In this document: in pieces, positions 11,560 through 24,126 of the stretch
Layout: each line of letters opens with the position of its first letter
Position numbering within the stretch: the first letter of the stretch is position 1
From: Tolypeutes matacus
Lineage: Eukaryota > Chordata > Mammalia > Cingulata > Chlamyphoridae
Direction: 5' to 3'
Assembly: GCA_026826555.1 (NCBI GenBank)
Contig: JAKSZT010020697.1
Span: 2,945,511-3,009,510, forward strand
Length of the DNA stretch: 64,000 nt
Position numbers and translations under genes: made by a program
Notes under the pieces: model-generated
The model's input: only the letters and a program-made list of their open reading frames with translations
What the model was told of the DNA's origin: nothing
Databases searched by the model: none

Positions 11560-13808
11560 AACTAAAACCATTTCTGCTTCAACTCTTCCAAAATATAGAA
11601 GTTGAGGGAATATTGCCTAAGTCATTCTATGATGCCAGCATTACTTTAATACCAAAGTCAAACAAAGATGCCACAAGAAAGGAAAACTATAGACCAAATC
11701 CTTTAATGAATTTAGATGCTAAAATCCTCAGCAAAATACTTGCTAATCATATTCAAAAATACATCAAAGGAATTATACACTATGAACAAATGGGTTTCAT
11801 CCCTGGTAAGCAGCAATGGTCGAACATTAAAAAATCAATGTAATACACCACATAAACAGATTGAAAGAAATAAAACACATGATCATCTCTATAGATGCAG
11901 AAAAAGCATTTGACAAAATATGGCATCCTTTCTTGATAAAACCACTTCAAAATATAGGAATGCAAGGAAACTTCCTCAACATGATGAAAAATATATTTGA
12001 AAAACCAACAAGTAACATAATATTCAATAATGAAATCCCAAAAGCTTTCCCTTTAAGTTCAGGTATGAGACAAGGATTCCCACTTTCCCTGCTTTTATTT
12101 AACATTGTGTTAGAAGTACTTGGTTGAGCATTTAGACAAGAAAAAGATATAAAATGATCCAAATTTAAAAGGAAGTAGTGTAAATTAGTAGTGACATAAT
12201 CCTTATACATAGAAAGCCATGAGAAATCTACAAGAAATCTTCTAGAACTTATAAATGGTTTGGTAAATTGGCAGGTTATAAGATCAATGTGCAAAAATCA
12301 GTAGCATTTCTGTACACCAATAATGAGCAATCTGAGGAGGCAATCTAGAAAAATTCACATTTACAATAACAAATGAAAGAATCAAATACCTAGGAATAAA
12401 TTTAATTAAATATGTAAATGACTTGTACACAGAAACTACACTGTTAAAGGAAATCAAAGAAAACCTAAATAAATGGAAGAATATTCCCTGTCAATGGATA
12501 GGAACACTAAACATCATCAAGATGACTATTCTATCCTAACTGACTTACAGATTTAATATAATCACAATAAAAATTACCACAGCGTTTTTTACTGAATTGA
12601 AAAAGATAACTATTAAATTTATTTGGAAGGACAATGGGGACCAAAGAAGCAAAGATATGTTGAAAAAGAAAAAGAAAATTAGAAGAATCACAGTATCTGA
12701 GTTTAAAATTTATTACAAAGCTACAATGGTCAAAACAGCAAGGTATTGTCACAAGGATAGACATACTGACTAATAGAGCCTAACTGAGAGTTCTGATATG
12801 GATTCTCACATAGTCAAATGATATTTGAGAAGGCCACTAAGCCCATTCAAGTAGGAGAGAATGGCATCTTCAATGAATGGTGCATGGAGAACTGGACATC
12901 TATATCCAAAATAATGAGAGAGGAACACCATCTCACACCTTTTACAAAAAATAACTCAAGATGGATCAAAGATCTAAATATAAGAGACAAGACCATAAGA
13001 TCGTGAAAGAAAATGTAGGGAAGCATCTACAGGATTTTGTATTAGGAAATGGTTTAATGAACTTTACAACCAAAGCAAGGAAAGAAAAAATAGATAAATG
13101 GGACCTCCTCAAAACTGAAAACTTTGCACCTCAAAGGAATTTCTCAATAAAGTAAAAAGGCAGCCTACTCAATGGGAGAAAATATTTGGTTACCATATAA
13201 CTTATAAAGGCCTAATATCCAGTATATATAAAGGAACCCTATACCTCAAAAATAAAAAGACAAACAACCCATTTAAAAACTGGGCAAGTGATTTGAATAG
13301 ACACTTCACCAAAGAAGAAATACCAATTTATAAAAAGGACATGAAAAGATGTTCAACAGCACTACCTATTAGGGAAATGCAAGTCAAGACTACAATGAGA
13401 TGTCATCTTACACCAATTAGACTGGCAGCTATTAAAAAAAACGAGGACTACAACTGTTGGAGAGGATGTGGAGGAATGGGAACACTTATCCAATGTTGTT
13501 GGGAATGTAGAATGATGCAACCATTGTGAAGGACAGTTTGGCATTTCCTCAGGAAGCTAACTATAGAACTGCCATATGATCCAGCAATCCCACTGCTGGG
13601 TATATACCCAGAAGAATTGAAAGCAAGGATACATTCAGATATATGTACACCAATGTTCATAGAGGGATTATTCACTATTGCCAAAAGCTGGAAAGAACCC
13701 AAATGTCTATCAACAGATGAATGGATAAACAAATTGTGGTATATACATACAATGGAATATTACTCAGCTGTAAGAAGGAATGTAGCATTAACAGATGGGA
13801 TAACATGA

Positions 13809-16712
13809 ATATCTCTTGATGACCTTATGTTGAGTGAAGCAAGCAAGGCACTGAAGAACAAATATTACATGACTGCATTGACAGGAATTAAGCAAATTGA
13901 GCAGACTCACAAAGCCAGTGTCTGGGAGATAGGTTTACTGGAGACAGAAAGGGAGAATTAATTAGGTTGTGAGCCAATGCCCATATGGGCAAAATCTATA
14001 AGGTAGAAGTCTGTAGTTGTGCAGCAGACCTGCATGACTAGTGGTGCAGAGATCCTATTGGGTTGAACAGTGCTAGTTTGTGAGAGGGGAGTGTGGGGAG
14101 GGTGGGTTGGGCTGTCTATGGAACTGAAGGATGGTTGTGGGAGGGAGCTGGTGAACTTTGGGGATTTGTGGTATGTGGTTGAATCTACAATAATGGGAAT
14201 GTATCTTCAGCAAATATGGTTGGGGAAGGTTACTGGTTTAGGGTGTTGGATGTTGAAGAAATTTGAGACAGGGTCCACCTGAGGCAAGCCTCTAGGGAGT
14301 ATGTGAGTGTTCATCTTGTCATAGTAGTTGTAAATCCACATAATGAGCTGGAAGCTGTAGGACTCCCATCCTGGGACTCCAGCTATCTTCTCAAATAGAG
14401 GGGTGGGAGTCTTTCAAGAGCATATGTTATGCCTAATAGGAGAGAATAGACCAGTATTACAAGCCCTCAATTTTGTTGCAAGTAATTATGAATCTTTTTC
14501 TACAAGGAGTGAAGCTTAATGGTTTCCCATGGGTACTGAGGATAGGTGGACACAGGAATAGAATAGATGGAACAGGGGCATTTGTGGGGCAGTGGAATTA
14601 TAATAAATGATCTTGCATTGATGAATACAGGCCATTTTAAATTTCATCAAAATTTATAAAAGTGTGTGGTCCAAAATGTAAACCATAATGTAAATCACTG
14701 AGGATAGTTAGTAACAATGTTTTGATATTTGTACATCAATTGTAATAAATATACCATCCACATGTAAAATCTTATTTATAGGGGAAAGTGGAAAAGGGGG
14801 AGGATGTTGGATATATGGGAATCCCCCATATTCTATATGTGACTTTTCTGAAAAATTAAAGCTTCTTTGAAGATAAATTGAAAAAATTAAGACATGGTAG
14901 AAGAAAAGGAAGAAAATATCTCTGTACATACAAGACAACAGAACTTACAGTGTTGAAAGACATAATATCAAAAAAAAATTTAGTATCTTTTCCAGTATTT
15001 TTATTACATATATTTTTTAACTTCTTGTATTTCATTTCTTATTTTCAAAACTATCATTATTATTTCACTTTCTTATTAATTGTATTTGATTATTTTGTTG
15101 GCTTCCTATTAGAAGAAGTTTTGGATCAGAGAATTGTTACAACTATGATAGGAGAGTATCATTGGTGTGAAATGATGGATACACAAGAGGAAATTAACCT
15201 AGGGCATACCTATAAGGCTTATAAATGTATTCAAGTGTTCATGGGGCATTGTAAGTTTGGGTGGAGTTTCACTCAATAACCAAAAGAATACCAAATTTCA
15301 ATCCTTCAGAGTTCTGCCACATTCTCTAATGGAACAGCAAGAATGCTCTGAGAACAGGGGCAGTGACTAGTGAAGAAGGATGGTCCATTGATGGGCCCTT
15401 GATACTGATGATTGTTCTTAAGAACCTTTAGTTTTGAAATTGCAACTTAGCCTAGTATTATAGGGTACCTAAGAGTTATCTCCTGAGAACCTCCTTGTTA
15501 CTCAAATGTGGCCTCTCTCTAAGGCAAACTCAGCATATAAATGCATTACCTTCCCCCTGGTGTGGGACATGACTCCCAGGGATGAGACTCCCTGGCACCA
15601 CGGGATTACTAACGAGCCCCAACTAGCAATGCAACTGGAAAAAGTTCTTGGCCAAAAGGTGGAAATGGTAAAGACAAATGAGTTTATATGACTAAGAGAC
15701 TTCAAAGTGAGTCAAGAGGTCATTCCAGAGTTTACACTTATGCACATCTCAGTAGGATCTTTTTGACTGCCAAAGTAGATATTACCCTAAATAGCAGGGC
15801 TCCTGAAGGCTCTGGAGACATCCAGACACTATAGGCAGGGCAGATAGCTCAGGAGTTTGGTGCCTTGCCAGTGGGCCCTACTTTGGAATTTATGCTTCCC
15901 AGTGTGAAAGAGTTGGAGTCAATTGTGGTTTACATTCACATGGCACTTCTGTCCTTCTATATGAACCTATAATTAGTATTAGAGTTGGTAGGTGTATGTC
16001 CAAGAGACTGAAATCTTTGGGTTGTCCATGTGCCTGCTGGGCCCTGAATCTCATCTGACTTAGAACACCTACTCTCCAGTACATTGGTCTCACCCCAGAC
16101 AACTAACATGGAGGTGATGATGGACAGCTACCATACCAAGGACCTGAGAGAGTCTGCAACTGAAAGCAAGAGAGTTTCATCCATGGGATCACGGCCCCCT
16201 CTCAATTAGAGGTGGAGAGGACATCACCATTCCAGAATCCTCAGGATTGGGGAATGAACTATGGACTAAAGTAGACTTACTGGTATTCTACTATAAACTT
16301 ATTGTAATTCTAGCAATGGAAGAAATCCTGTCACTGATGTGGAGGCAGTGGCCACTAGAGGATCTGAGGGTAAGGAGAGGGAAAAACAGGAGTAATATGG
16401 GGGCATTTTTGAGACTTGGGAATTGTCCTAAATGACATTGCAATGACAGATGCAGGCCATTATAAATCTTGTCATAACCTACAGAATTGGGTGGGAGAGA
16501 GTGTAAACTGCAATGTAAACTTTAATCCATGCTTAGTGGCAATGCTTCAAAATGTTTTCATCAATTGCAATGAATGTACCACACTAATGAAGAATGTTGT
16601 TAATGTGGGAAAATGTGGGTGGTGTGGGGAGCGGGGCATATGGGAATCCCCTATATTTTTTATGTGATATTTGTATAATCTAAGTATCCTGAAAAAATAT
16701 AAAATAAATAAA
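13809..16712 (+). repeat. L1-A 3' UTR built of two paralogous modules
   Basis: After ORF2 there are about 2.9 kb of non-coding sequence. Module 1 (about 14260-14870) and module 2 (about 15110-16690) share the same ordered landmarks: a CACCTGAGGC/TTCATGGGGCATTGT block, a CCATCCTGGG-like block, AGCCCTC/GGGCCCTTGAT, an ATACAGGCCATTTTA / GCAGGCCATTATA block, and the final TATATGGGAATCCCC tail (14815, 16640). Module 1 is an internally shortened version of module 2. The order tail, spacer, module recurs at 4663-6475 and 59100-61205, so the duplication belongs to the L1 subfamily. Confidence 0.72.
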
Positions 16713-19700
16713 TCACATTAGAGGCATACAACAGATAGAAGAATGATGAATAAGTGATACTGAAGATAGAACAGCTGAAACTAAAGAAAGGAAAGAACAG
16801 AGAGAGAAAAGAATGGGAAAAAGTGCCAGGGCTCCGGGAGTTGAATGACAACATGAAATGCAACAACATATGTGTAATGGGAGTTCCAGAATTGGAAGAG
16901 AAGGAAAAGGGGGCAGAAAAACTATTTGAGGAAATAATAGCTGAAAATTTCCCAACTCTCAAAAAAGAAATGAACTTACATGTGCAAGAAGTGCAGTATA
17001 TCCCAATCAAAATATATCCAAATAGGCCTATTCTAAGACAAATACTATTCAGAATGTCAAATATCAAAGATAAAGAGAAAATCCTGAGAACAGCAAAGGA
17101 GAAGTAAATCATCACATACAAGGGGCACCCAGTAAGATCTTATGCAGATTTTTCGCCAGAAATGATGGAGGTGAGAAGACAGTGGTATGATAAACTTAGG
17201 AGACTGAAAGAGAAAAACAGACTTTAATTGCAAGTGTTATAAGAGATATAGAAAGCCAATATATATTAATAAAAGGGACAATCCATCAGGAAGATATAAT
17301 ACTCATAAATATCTATTGCACCTAATCAGAATACCCCAAAATACATGAAGAAAACTCTGACAAAATTGAAGGGAGAAATAGACATCTCTACAATAATCAT
17401 TGGAGACTTCAACACAACACACAAATAACTAGATGGAACAGCTAGAAAGAATATCAACAAGGAAAGGGAGAACTTGAACTATATGGTAATGACTTAGACC
17501 TAAAAGCCATACAAAAGTACATTGCACCAAAATTGAGTACGTTATATATTCTTCTCAAGTGCCTATGGATCTTTCTCCAGGATAGATGATATGGACACAA
17601 TACAGCTCTCAATAAATATAAAAAGATTTAAATTTTATAAAGTAACTTTTCAGATCATAAGGGAATGAACCTGGAAATTATTAAGAAAGAGGTAAATTCA
17701 CAAAACTGTGGAGGCTAAAGAACACACTCCTAAATAATCAGGGATTCAAAGAAGAAATTGCAAGTGAAATAAGTAAACATGTTGAGAAAAATGAAAACAA
17801 GACCACAAATTATCAAAACTTGTAGAATATAGAAAAAGCAGTCTTGAGAGGGAAATGTATAGTACTAAACACCTATATTAAATAAGAAAAAGCTAAAAAT
17901 CAATGAGCTAACTGAATAATTAGAAAAATTAGAAAACAACAGCTAACCAATCCAAAAGTAAACAGAAGGAAAGAAATAATAAAGGTTAGAGCAGAAATCA
18001 ATGAAAACGAGAACTAAAAAACATTAGAGAAAATCAATAAAAGCAAAAGCTGGTTCTTTGAGAAGATCAATAAAATTGACAAACCCCTATCTAGACTAGC
18101 AAAGAAAAAAGAGAGATTCAAATAATTACAACCAGAAATGAAGGGGTGGAAGTTACAACTGACCCCACAAAAATAAAAAGGATCACAGGAGAATATTATG
18201 AGAAACTCTATGCCAACAAACAAGACAAGCTAGATAAAATGGACAAATTCCTGGAAATACACAAATAATTTACACTGACACTACAAGAAATGCAAGAACT
18301 TAACAAACCAATTGCATTTAAATATTAAATCCATCATCAAAAATCTCTCAACAAAGAAAAGTCCAGGACAAGATGGCTTGACAGGTGCATTTTGAAAAGA
18401 ATTAATACCAGTCCTGTTTAAATTCATCCAAGAAATTGAAGAGGATGGAAAATTACTCAATACATTTTATGAAGCCAACATCACCCTAATTCCAAAGCTA
18501 GATAAAGACACTCCAAGAAAAGAAAATTACAGAAAAAATTTTCTAATGAACATAGATGCTAAAAAATTCTAAATAAATACTTGCAAATTGAATCTAACAG
18601 CATATCAAAAGACTTCTACATCATGACCCACTGGGAATTACTCCTGGTATGCAATGCTGTTTCAACATAAAGACAATCAATCTAAATAATAGCCCACATT
18701 AACAAATTGAAGGAAAAAAATTCATGATCATTTCAAACAATGCAGAAAAGGCATTTGACAAAATCCAGCATCCTTTCTTGATAAAAATAATTCCAAGATA
18801 GAAATAGAAGGGAAATTCCTCAATATGGTAAAAAGCATATATGAAAAACCCACAGTCAACACTGTACTCAATGGGGAATGGTTGAATGCTTTCCCTCTCA
18901 GATTGGAAACAAGACAGGATGGCCACTGTCACTTGTTATTCAACATGGTACTAGGAGAAATTAGACAAGAAAAAGTTAAAAGCATTCAAATAGGAAAGAG
19001 GAAGAAAAACTCTCACTATTTGTGGATAACATGATCCTATATTTAGAAAATTCTGAAATGCCTATGACAAAGCAACCTAAGCTAATAAATGAATTCATCA
19101 AAATGGCAGGATACATGATAAACATGCAATAATCAGTAATGTTTTTATACACTTGTATTAAACAATCTGGGGGGGGAAATCAGGGGGGAAATTCCATTTA
19201 TAATAGCAACAAAAATACTCAAATACATAGGAATCAATTAAACCAAAACGTACAGGATCAATATGCAGAAAACTAAAAGAAATCAATGAAGACCTAAACA
19301 AATGGGAAGACATTATGTGAAAATGGATTGGAGGACTAAATATTATGAAGATGTCAGTCTTACCCAAAGAGATTGATAGATTCAATGCAATACCAATCAA
19401 AATTCCAACAGCCTACATACAGAAATAGAAAAGGCAATTACCAAATTCATTTGGATGGGAGGGTGCACCTAAGTAGCGAAAAGCATTCTAAAAAGAAAGA
19501 ATGACATGGGAGGAATTTCACTACCTGACCTTGAAACATATTACAAAGGTACAGTGGTCAAAACAGCATGGTACTGGAATAAAGATAAGAAACATTTTTC
19601 AGTGGAATAGAATTGAGAGTCCAGAAATAAACCCTCACCTCTATGGCCAACTGATTTTTGACAATCCTACATAGTCCATGTTAACAGGACAAAACAGTCT

Positions 19701-20665
19701 CTTCAAAAAATGGTGCTGGGAGAACTGGATATCTATAACCAAAAGATTGAAAGAGCATCCTAACTCATTCCCTATACAAGAATCAACTCAAAATGGATCA
19801 AAGATCTAAATATAAAAGCCCAGGACCATAAAACCACTAGAAGAAACTGTAGGGAAACATTTAAAGACATTTTGGTGGGTGCTGGTTTCTTGGACCTTAC
19901 ACCCAAAACACGTGCAACAAAAGTGTTGGAGGAGATGTGGATAAATAGGAAAATTTATTCACTGTTGGTGGGAATGTAGAATGGTACAGGAACTGTGGTG
20001 GCCTGTTTGGCAATTCCTAAAGAATTTGAATATAGATTTGCTACATGGCCCTGCAATACCATTATTGGATATATACCCAGAAGAACTGAGATCAGTGACA
20101 TGAAGAGACATCTGCACAACAATGTTCATAGCAACATTATTTATGATTGCCAAAAGTTGAAAATAATCAAGTTGTCCATTGACCAATGAATGGATTAACA
20201 AACCGTAGTGTATTAATGCTATACACTATGGTGAATGACAGAATATTTGCACCTGTAGGAAGAAATGAGGTCATAAAGCATATGACAACATGGATGAACC
20301 TGGATGACTTTATGTTGAGTGAAGCAAGCCAGAGGACAGGAGGACAAATATTGTATGCTTGTGCTACTATGACTAAATATATTGTGAAACATATTGTATG
20401 ATTCCTTTTATATAAAATGCAAATATAAATGAATTTATAAAGATAAAATTAGATTTGTGATTATGTAGGACTGGGAAAGGAATGCCAAGAGATGTGGAGT
20501 TTTCCTGTTTGAAGTAATGAAATTGCGGCAAATCTTTTTATACTGATGAATGCACAACATTGTGATTATACTAAAAGCCATTAATTATACAGTTTGGATA
20601 CATCATATGGAATGTGAATATACTGCAGTAAAACAGCATAGTAAATAAATAATTCTGCATGAATA
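16713..20665 (+). mobile_element. 5'-truncated, internally deleted L1 (L1 copy 3)
   Basis: Starts in mid ORF1 directly after the A-rich tail of the L1-A 3' UTR. ORF1 sequence (16750-17215) includes the MKCNNICVMGVPELEE-like RRM region and QVQYIP-like block. Near 17216 it jumps to the ORF2 endonuclease, so the end of ORF1, the spacer and the ORF2 start are deleted. ORF2 runs to about 20395, with another deletion near 19920. A short L1-type 3' UTR follows. Open pieces are all short. Confidence 0.85.
17217..20400 (+). pseudogene. L1 copy 3 ORF2 remnant
   Basis: Visible landmarks are IIGDFN near 17397, SRIDDM near 17578, [13 protein letters not shown] near 18740-18780, a degenerate FVDNMILYLEN (YADD position) near 19018, and the C-terminal YIPRRTE and MEYxxP regions near 20070-20260. 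Many frameshifts are present. About 200 codons of the C-terminal half are lost at the 19918-19925 junction, where CACGTGCAACAAAA joins GTGTTGGAGGAGATG. Confidence 0.82.
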
Positions 20666-20879
20666 GCCAGAAATAACTGTTTCTTTATTATTATTATTAT
20701 TGAAATAATATTATTGAACTAATATTATTATTACTGAAATAATGAAAATGCTCTAATAATAATTGAAATGATAAATCTCATAGCAGAGCTATGAGATTAC
20801 ACCAAATACCATTGATTGTATACTTTGGATGAATTGTATGCTTTATTAATATGTACAAATAAAATTGATTTGTTTAAAA
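20666..20879 (+). repeat. ATT-rich microsatellite and L1 3'-end fragment
   Basis: 20680-20760 is an imperfect (ATT)n/(AAT)n stretch. 20797-20879 matches the L1 3' end at about 24690-24780 (ATTACACCAAATACCATTGATTGTA, then TTTATTAATATGTACAAATAAAATTGATTTG). Between them, at 20776-20796, is a perfect hairpin with 9-bp arms TCTCATAGC/GCTATGAGA and loop AGA. No gene is seen. Confidence 0.6.
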
Positions 20880-23800
20880 AGAGTATACTGTGAACAAGTG
20901 TATGCCAACAAAGTAGACAATGTAGATGAAATGGAAAAATTACTAGGAATATACAAACAAACTACAGTGACCCTTAAAGAAATGAGAGACCTAAACACAT
21001 GAATCACAAGTAAAGAGATTGAAATGCAATAGAATCATCAAAAACTCCCCAAAATGAAAAGCACAGCACCAGATGGTTTTACAGGTGAGTTCTACCAAAC
21101 ATTCAAAGTAGATTTAATACCAATCTTACTCAAGCTCTTCCAAAAAATTGAAGAAGGAACACTACTGAACTCATTCTATTAAGCAATATCACCCTAATGC
21201 CAAAGCCAGATAATAGTATTACAAAAAGAAAATTACAGACCCATTTTCCTAATGAATATGGATGCAAAAATTCTCAACAAAATACCTGCTAACTGAATAC
21301 ATTAACAAATTAAAAGAATTACTCTTCATGTCAAGTGGGTTTTTTATCCATGCAAGTGTAGTCCAACACAAGAAAATCAATCAGTGTTAATACATCACAT
21401 TAATAAATCGGATTAGAAAAATCTCATGATCCTTTCAACTGATGTAGAAAAGACATTAGACAAAGGAAAGCATTCTTTCTTGATAAAAATACTACAAAAG
21501 ATAGTAATTAAAGGAAACTTATTCAACATGATAAAGGCTAAATATGAAAACCCAAAGCTAATATTGTACTCAATGGTGAAATTGTGAAAACTTTCCCACT
21601 GAGATCAAGAACAAGATTAGGATGTCTTGGCACCACTGTTGTTCAATATAGTGCTAGATGTTTTAGCTAGAGCAAACAGGCAAGAAAAAGAAATAAAAGT
21701 CATAAATTGGAAAGGAAGAAATAAAAATTTTCACTATTTGCTGATGATATGCTCTTATACTCAGAAAGTCCTGAAAAATCTACAACAAATGTGCTAGACC
21801 TAATAAACTATTTCAGTAGAGTGGTATGAAACAAGATCAATATGCAAAAATCAGGGGTGTTTCTATACACTAATAATGTACAATCTGAGTAGGAATTCAG
21901 GAAAACAATTCCATTTAGAATAGTATCTAAAAGAATCAAATATTTAGGAATAAGCTTAACCAATGATGTAGAGCACTTGTGCCCAGAAAACTACAGTATA
22001 TTGCTAAAAGAAATAAAAAAGACCAAAATAATTGGAAGAATATTCCATGCGTATGGATTGAAAGAGTAATTATTAAGATATCAATTTTACCCAAGTTGAT
22101 ATACAGATTGAATGCAATCCTGATAAAATTTCTATGAGTATTTGTAAATCAATAGAAAACACAATTATCAAATTTATTTGGAAGAGTAAGTAGCCTCAAA
22201 TAGCAGAAACATCTTAAAAATTAAAAGTGAAGTTGAAGGAATTTCACTTTGGGCCTTAAATCATTTTACGCAGCTACAGTGGTAAAAAAAAAAAACAAAA
22301 AAAAAAAACAGCATGTTACTGGTGTGAAGATAGACACACAGACCAAGGGAACCAAATGGGTGGTTCAGAAACAATCACATTTATGGTCAAATGATTTTTG
22401 ACAAGGCTGTTAAAGCCACTGAGTAGGGGCAGAATAATCTATTCAACAAATGGTGCTGGGAGAACTGGATATCCATAGCCAAAAGAAAGAAAGAGGACCC
22501 CTATCTCAAACTTTATACAAAAATTAACTCAAAATGGATCTAAGACCTAAATATAAGAGCTAGAATCATAAAGCTCCTACAAGAAAATGTAGGAAAAGAT
22601 CTTCAAGACCTGGTGATATGAGGTGGATTCTTTAACTTTACACTGAAATCATGAGCAATGAAAGAAAATGGGATAAAGGGGACCTCCTCAAACTTAAAAA
22701 CACTTTTGTGATTCAAAGGACTTTGCTAAGAAAGTAAAAAAGGCAGCCCATTCAATGGGAAAAAAATATTTGGAAACCACATATCCAATAAGGGTTTGAT
22801 TTCCATTCTATTTAAAGAGATCATACAACTCAACAACAACAGAGCAAGCAATCAAAATTTTAAAATGGGCAAAAGACTTAAATAGACATTTCTCCAAAGA
22901 GGAAATACAAATGGCCAAAAAGCACATGAAAAAATGTTCAATATCACTAGCTATTAGGGAAAAACAAAACAAAATGACAATGGGATATCATCTCACACAG
23001 CATGGAATGGCTGTTATTAAAAAGCAGATAACATCCTGGAGAGGATGTGGAGAAAAAGGAACACCCCTTCATTGATGGTGGGATTGTAAAATGGTGCAGC
23101 CTCTGTGGAAGACAGTTTGGCAGTTCCTCAGGAAGCTAAATATGTATTTGCCATATGATCCAACAATTCCTCTTCTAGGAATATATTCAGAAGAACTGAA
23201 AACAGTGATGCAAACAGACATTAGCATACAATGTTCATAGTTGCCAAAAAATGGAAGCAACCCACATGTCCATTAACCAATGAATGGAGAAACAAAATGT
23301 GGTATATAGATATGATGGAATTCTATGCTCCTTTAACAAAAAATTAAATTGGGACACATATGATAACATGGATGAACTTTAAGACATTATTTTAAGTGAA
23401 ATAAGCCAGAGACAAAAGGACAAATATTGCATGGTCTCACTAATATGAATTAAATATGAAATATAAATGCTTAAAGTTAAAACCTAGAGTAAAGGTTATT
23501 AGGAGATAAGAGGAGGGCTGAGAAGGTGTACTGATGCATAATGTATGTGAAAGTTTTAATTAACTTGACTGTAAATGTGTGGAAATGGAGTTGATGGTAA
23601 ACACATAGTGAGTAGAACTAATTAGCAGCTGGTCTATAAATGGGATTGGGACTAAAAGGGTGGTCTCAGGATATAAATGTGAATTGAAAGAAAGCTCTAG
23701 AATTGTCTAGGGACTGAATAATATAGTGAACCCAGAGGTGGATGAGAGTTGTGGTTAATAGTACAAATATGAAATGTCCTTCCATGAAATACAACAAATG

Positions 23801-24126
23801 TACATCACTATGGCAAGGTGGTAAGAATGTGGAGAAGCATGGGAAAAATACAATTAATGTAACCTATGGACTACGTTAACAGCAATACTGTAATATTCTT
23901 GTATCAATTCAAAGATATACTGGATTCATAACAGGGGAGATTGAAGAAATATATAAAATGAATACTATCGACCACAGTTAGTGGTAATAGTCTCATGCCA
24001 TCATCTCATAATTTTGTAACAAATGTTCCACAACAATATAGTGTGTTGATGGCTGGTTGTTGTATGGGAATTCCACAAAGGTTCATGATTATTTTGAAAT
24101 TTCACAACTCTCTAATAAAAATATAT
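20880..24126 (+). mobile_element. 5'-truncated L1 (L1 copy 4) with extended 3' UTR
   Basis: Begins at the endonuclease-to-RT linker (the KLYANK-like block near 20895). Continues through RT (FADDMLLYSESPE near 21735) and the C-terminal Cys-rich domain (near 23035-23100), ending near 23450. The 3' UTR (23450-24126) contains the TAACAAATGTTCCACAACAATATAGTG and GGGAATTCC blocks and ends in CTCTAATAAAAATATATTTTA. It matches module 1 of the 3' UTR at 42401-43450 (minus strand), so this copy belongs to that 3' UTR type. An A-rich expansion sits at 22285-22310. Confidence 0.85.

Larger units (their letters stand above)
9703..13808 (+). pseudogene. L1-A ORF2 remnant
   Basis: Endonuclease, reverse transcriptase and Cys-rich C-terminal domains are recognisable in order but in many frames. 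Landmarks: NIYTPNQ near 10012, [20 protein letters not shown] at 11879-11938, [23 protein letters not shown] ending at 12127, and the C-terminal CWRGCGGMGTL near 13455. Two later insertions split it (10770-10963 and 11356-11559). The YADD region near 12190 is degenerate. ORF2 ends near 13808, shortly before the 3' UTR. Confidence 0.88.
7105..16712 (+). mobile_element. L1 with preserved 5' UTR and long 3' UTR (L1-A)
   Basis: The most complete L1 here: 5' UTR 7105-8647, ORF1 8648 to about 9620, ORF2 about 9703-13808, 3' UTR about 13809-16712. Its first bases (AGGAAAATGAC...TAGGAAGGCCCA) align with the start of the second such element near 47959, so the 5' end looks genuine. It is interrupted by a polyadenylated retrocopy (10770-10963) and a SINE (11356-11559), both with TSDs. 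ORFs are broken. The 3' boundary lies in the A-rich tail near 16690-16712, with no confirmed TSD. Confidence 0.8.
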
